From DATMNI01 sp963817515 (GTDB lineage Bacteria; Acidobacteriota; Terriglobia; Bryobacterales; Bryobacteraceae), in contig CAWFPJ010000010.1 in the NCBI GenBank assembly GCA_963817515.1, forward strand, positions 248,001 through 312,000: a stretch of 64,000 nt of DNA, in the 5' to 3' direction. The translations under genes were made by a program, and so were the position numbers. Positions within the stretch are counted from its first letter, which is position 1, and the number at the start of each line of letters is the position of its first letter. Below are positions 63,132-64,000 of the stretch, piece after piece. The notes beneath the pieces were generated by a model. The model was not told the origin of the DNA and ran no database searches. It saw only the letters and a program-made list of their open reading frames with translations.

Positions 63132-64000
63132 TTGCCGCCGGCGACGCCGCGCTGCTTGCGTGTGAGAATTTCGCGGACTGCGTAGATGCGGCGGTCCTGG
63201 CTTTCGAAGTACGTGCGCATCATCATCTCACCGATCAACCCGGTGCTGAACATCATCAGGCCGGCCAGAAGCAGAAGAGCGCCGGCGATCATCAGCGGCC
63301 CATGCTCCAACACGATCTCATATCCCAACAGCTTCTTCACGGCCAGATAAGCCATGATGCCGCCGCCAAGGGTGGTGCCGGCCAGGCCAAGCGAGCCGAA
63401 GAAGTGCATCGGCCGAGTCATATACTTCAGCAGAAACTTAATGGTGAGGATGTCAAACATCACGCGGAAGGTGCGGCCGATGCCGTAATGGGAATCGCCC
63501 GCGGCGCGCGGCACATTGCGGATTGGCACTTCCACCACGCGGGCCCCATAGAAACTGGCCAGTGCGGGGATGAAGCGGTGGAGCTCACCGTAAAGATTGA
63601 CGTCTTTCAGCACTTCCGCGCGGTAGGCCTTGAAGGTGGTGCCGAAATCGTGGAGCTTCATGCCGGAGGCCTTGGCCATCAGCCAATTGGCAATGCGCGA
63701 CGGGATCTTGCGCATGATGGCATTGTCCACGCGATGCTTGCGCCAGCCACTGGCGATGTCGAAGCCCTGATCGATTTTTTCGAGCAGCGCCGGAATGTCC
63801 TCGGGCGCGTGCTGCAGATCGCCGTCCATGGCGATGACGACGTCGCCTTTGGCTTCGTGAAAGCCGGCCGAGAGAGCCGCCGTCTGTCCGAAGTTGCGGC
63901 GCAGGCGGATTACTTTCAGGTGGCCGTCGGTCTCCACCAGGTTGGCCAGGAGTTCAAAGCTGCGATCGGTGGAGGCGTCGTCCACGAAGAGGATTTCGTA
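63128..64000 (-). CDS. Family 2 glycosyltransferase (ArnC/DPM1-like), 5' end outside window
   Basis: Membrane glycosyltransferase that moves a sugar from a nucleotide donor to undecaprenyl or a similar lipid carrier. The frame stays open to the window edge (EILFVDDASTD), so the start lies beyond 64000. The GT-A domain has VDDASTD, RRNFGQTAALSAGF, AMDGDLQHAPEDIP with the DxD metal site, and GTTFKAYRAEVL. Two C-terminal membrane helices (LGLAGTTLGGGIMAYLAV and LMIAGALLLLAGLMMF) anchor it. Probably part of envelope or lipid-sugar synthesis. The 3' stop is within palindromic element 3. Confidence 0.9.
   Translation of the reverse strand, partial: YEILFVDDASTDRSFELLANLVETDGHLKVIRLRRNFGQTAALSAGFHEAKGDVVIAMDGDLQHAPEDIPALLEKIDQGFDIASGWRKHRVDNAIMRKIPSRIANWLMAKASGMKLHDFGTTFKAYRAEVLKDVNLYGELHRFIPALASFYGARVVEVPIRNVPRAAGDSHYGIGRTFRVMFDILTIKFLLKYMTRPMHFFGSLGLAGTTLGGGIMAYLAVKKLLGYEIVLEHGPLMIAGALLLLAGLMMFSTGLIGEMMMRTYFESQDRRIYAVREILTRKQRGVAGGK

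Noticed and set aside
1..64000. Prophage, integrative element or insertion sequence
   Set aside because: No integrase, transposase, phage or conjugation gene and no tRNA-flanked attachment repeats were seen; gene content is envelope, transport and regulation.

Overview
The window looks like chromosomal DNA of a soil acidobacterium, most likely Solibacter/Bryobacter-like. The reasons are high GC, an Oar-type TonB-dependent receptor with an N-terminal carboxypeptidase-regulatory domain, and a pair of secreted proteins carrying the NAAS..G..GSIF-type repeat domain (TIGR03437 style) that is abundant in Solibacter. Efflux systems, two-component systems and HEAT-repeat/heme-motif proteins are also dense. 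This assignment is inference from family content; no rRNA, tRNA, CRISPR array, transposase or integrase was seen.

Layout. 1-2.8 kb: end of an MCE/MlaD lipid-transport gene and an OmpA-type envelope protein, convergent around a palindromic repeat. 2.9-14.8 kb: housekeeping block tgt-yajC-secD-secF, then tonB-exbB-exbD-exbD, a TPR lipoprotein, the (p)ppGpp enzyme rsh with a DUF971 gene, and a second, opposing tonB. 15-24 kb: pepA; a methyltransferase/beta-helix pair divergent from an unusual short ABC-type ATPase with a Wzt-like C-terminus; an S41 C-terminal protease; two small secreted proteins. 23.7-30.2 kb: RND efflux locus (adaptor, permease, remnant of a second permease, TolC-like channel). 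30.2-34.9 kb: NarL-type two-component pair, TauE/SafE permease with a DUF1634 partner, KDG kinase. 35-48 kb: large secreted heme-motif/HEAT protein; a CHASE2 kinase - sigma54 regulator - PHP phosphatase operon; a polytopic membrane protein and the two TIGR03437-like proteins. 48-57.9 kb: sugar isomerase-like protein, cold-shock protein, TetR-controlled EmrAB/OMF efflux operon, Oar-like receptor. 58-64 kb: a broken low-complexity membrane protein, NtrC- and LuxR-type regulators, a TrmB-like regulator, and a glycosyltransferase running off the end.

Two envelope themes recur: energised outer-membrane uptake (two TonB, ExbB, two ExbD, a TonB-dependent receptor) and export (Sec, RND, EmrAB). Regulation is mainly two-component plus one TetR switch with three operator-like palindromes.

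At least 14 single-base frame disruptions can be placed by protein continuity (mlaD, rsh, beta-helix gene, secreted protein at 23.6 kb, RND adaptor x2, RND remnant, NarL-locus kinase, TauE, heme/HEAT protein, DUF4175-like gene x3, NtrC-like gene). Either base accuracy is limited or many genes are decaying. Two of them create artificial fusions (rsh with DUF971; kinase read-through into its regulator). The most interesting real-biology candidates are the signature-less ABC ATPase, the heme/HEAT proteins, the dispersed palindromes placed between convergent genes, and a recurrent -10-like hexamer 3-9 nt before start codons that suggests leaderless transcripts.
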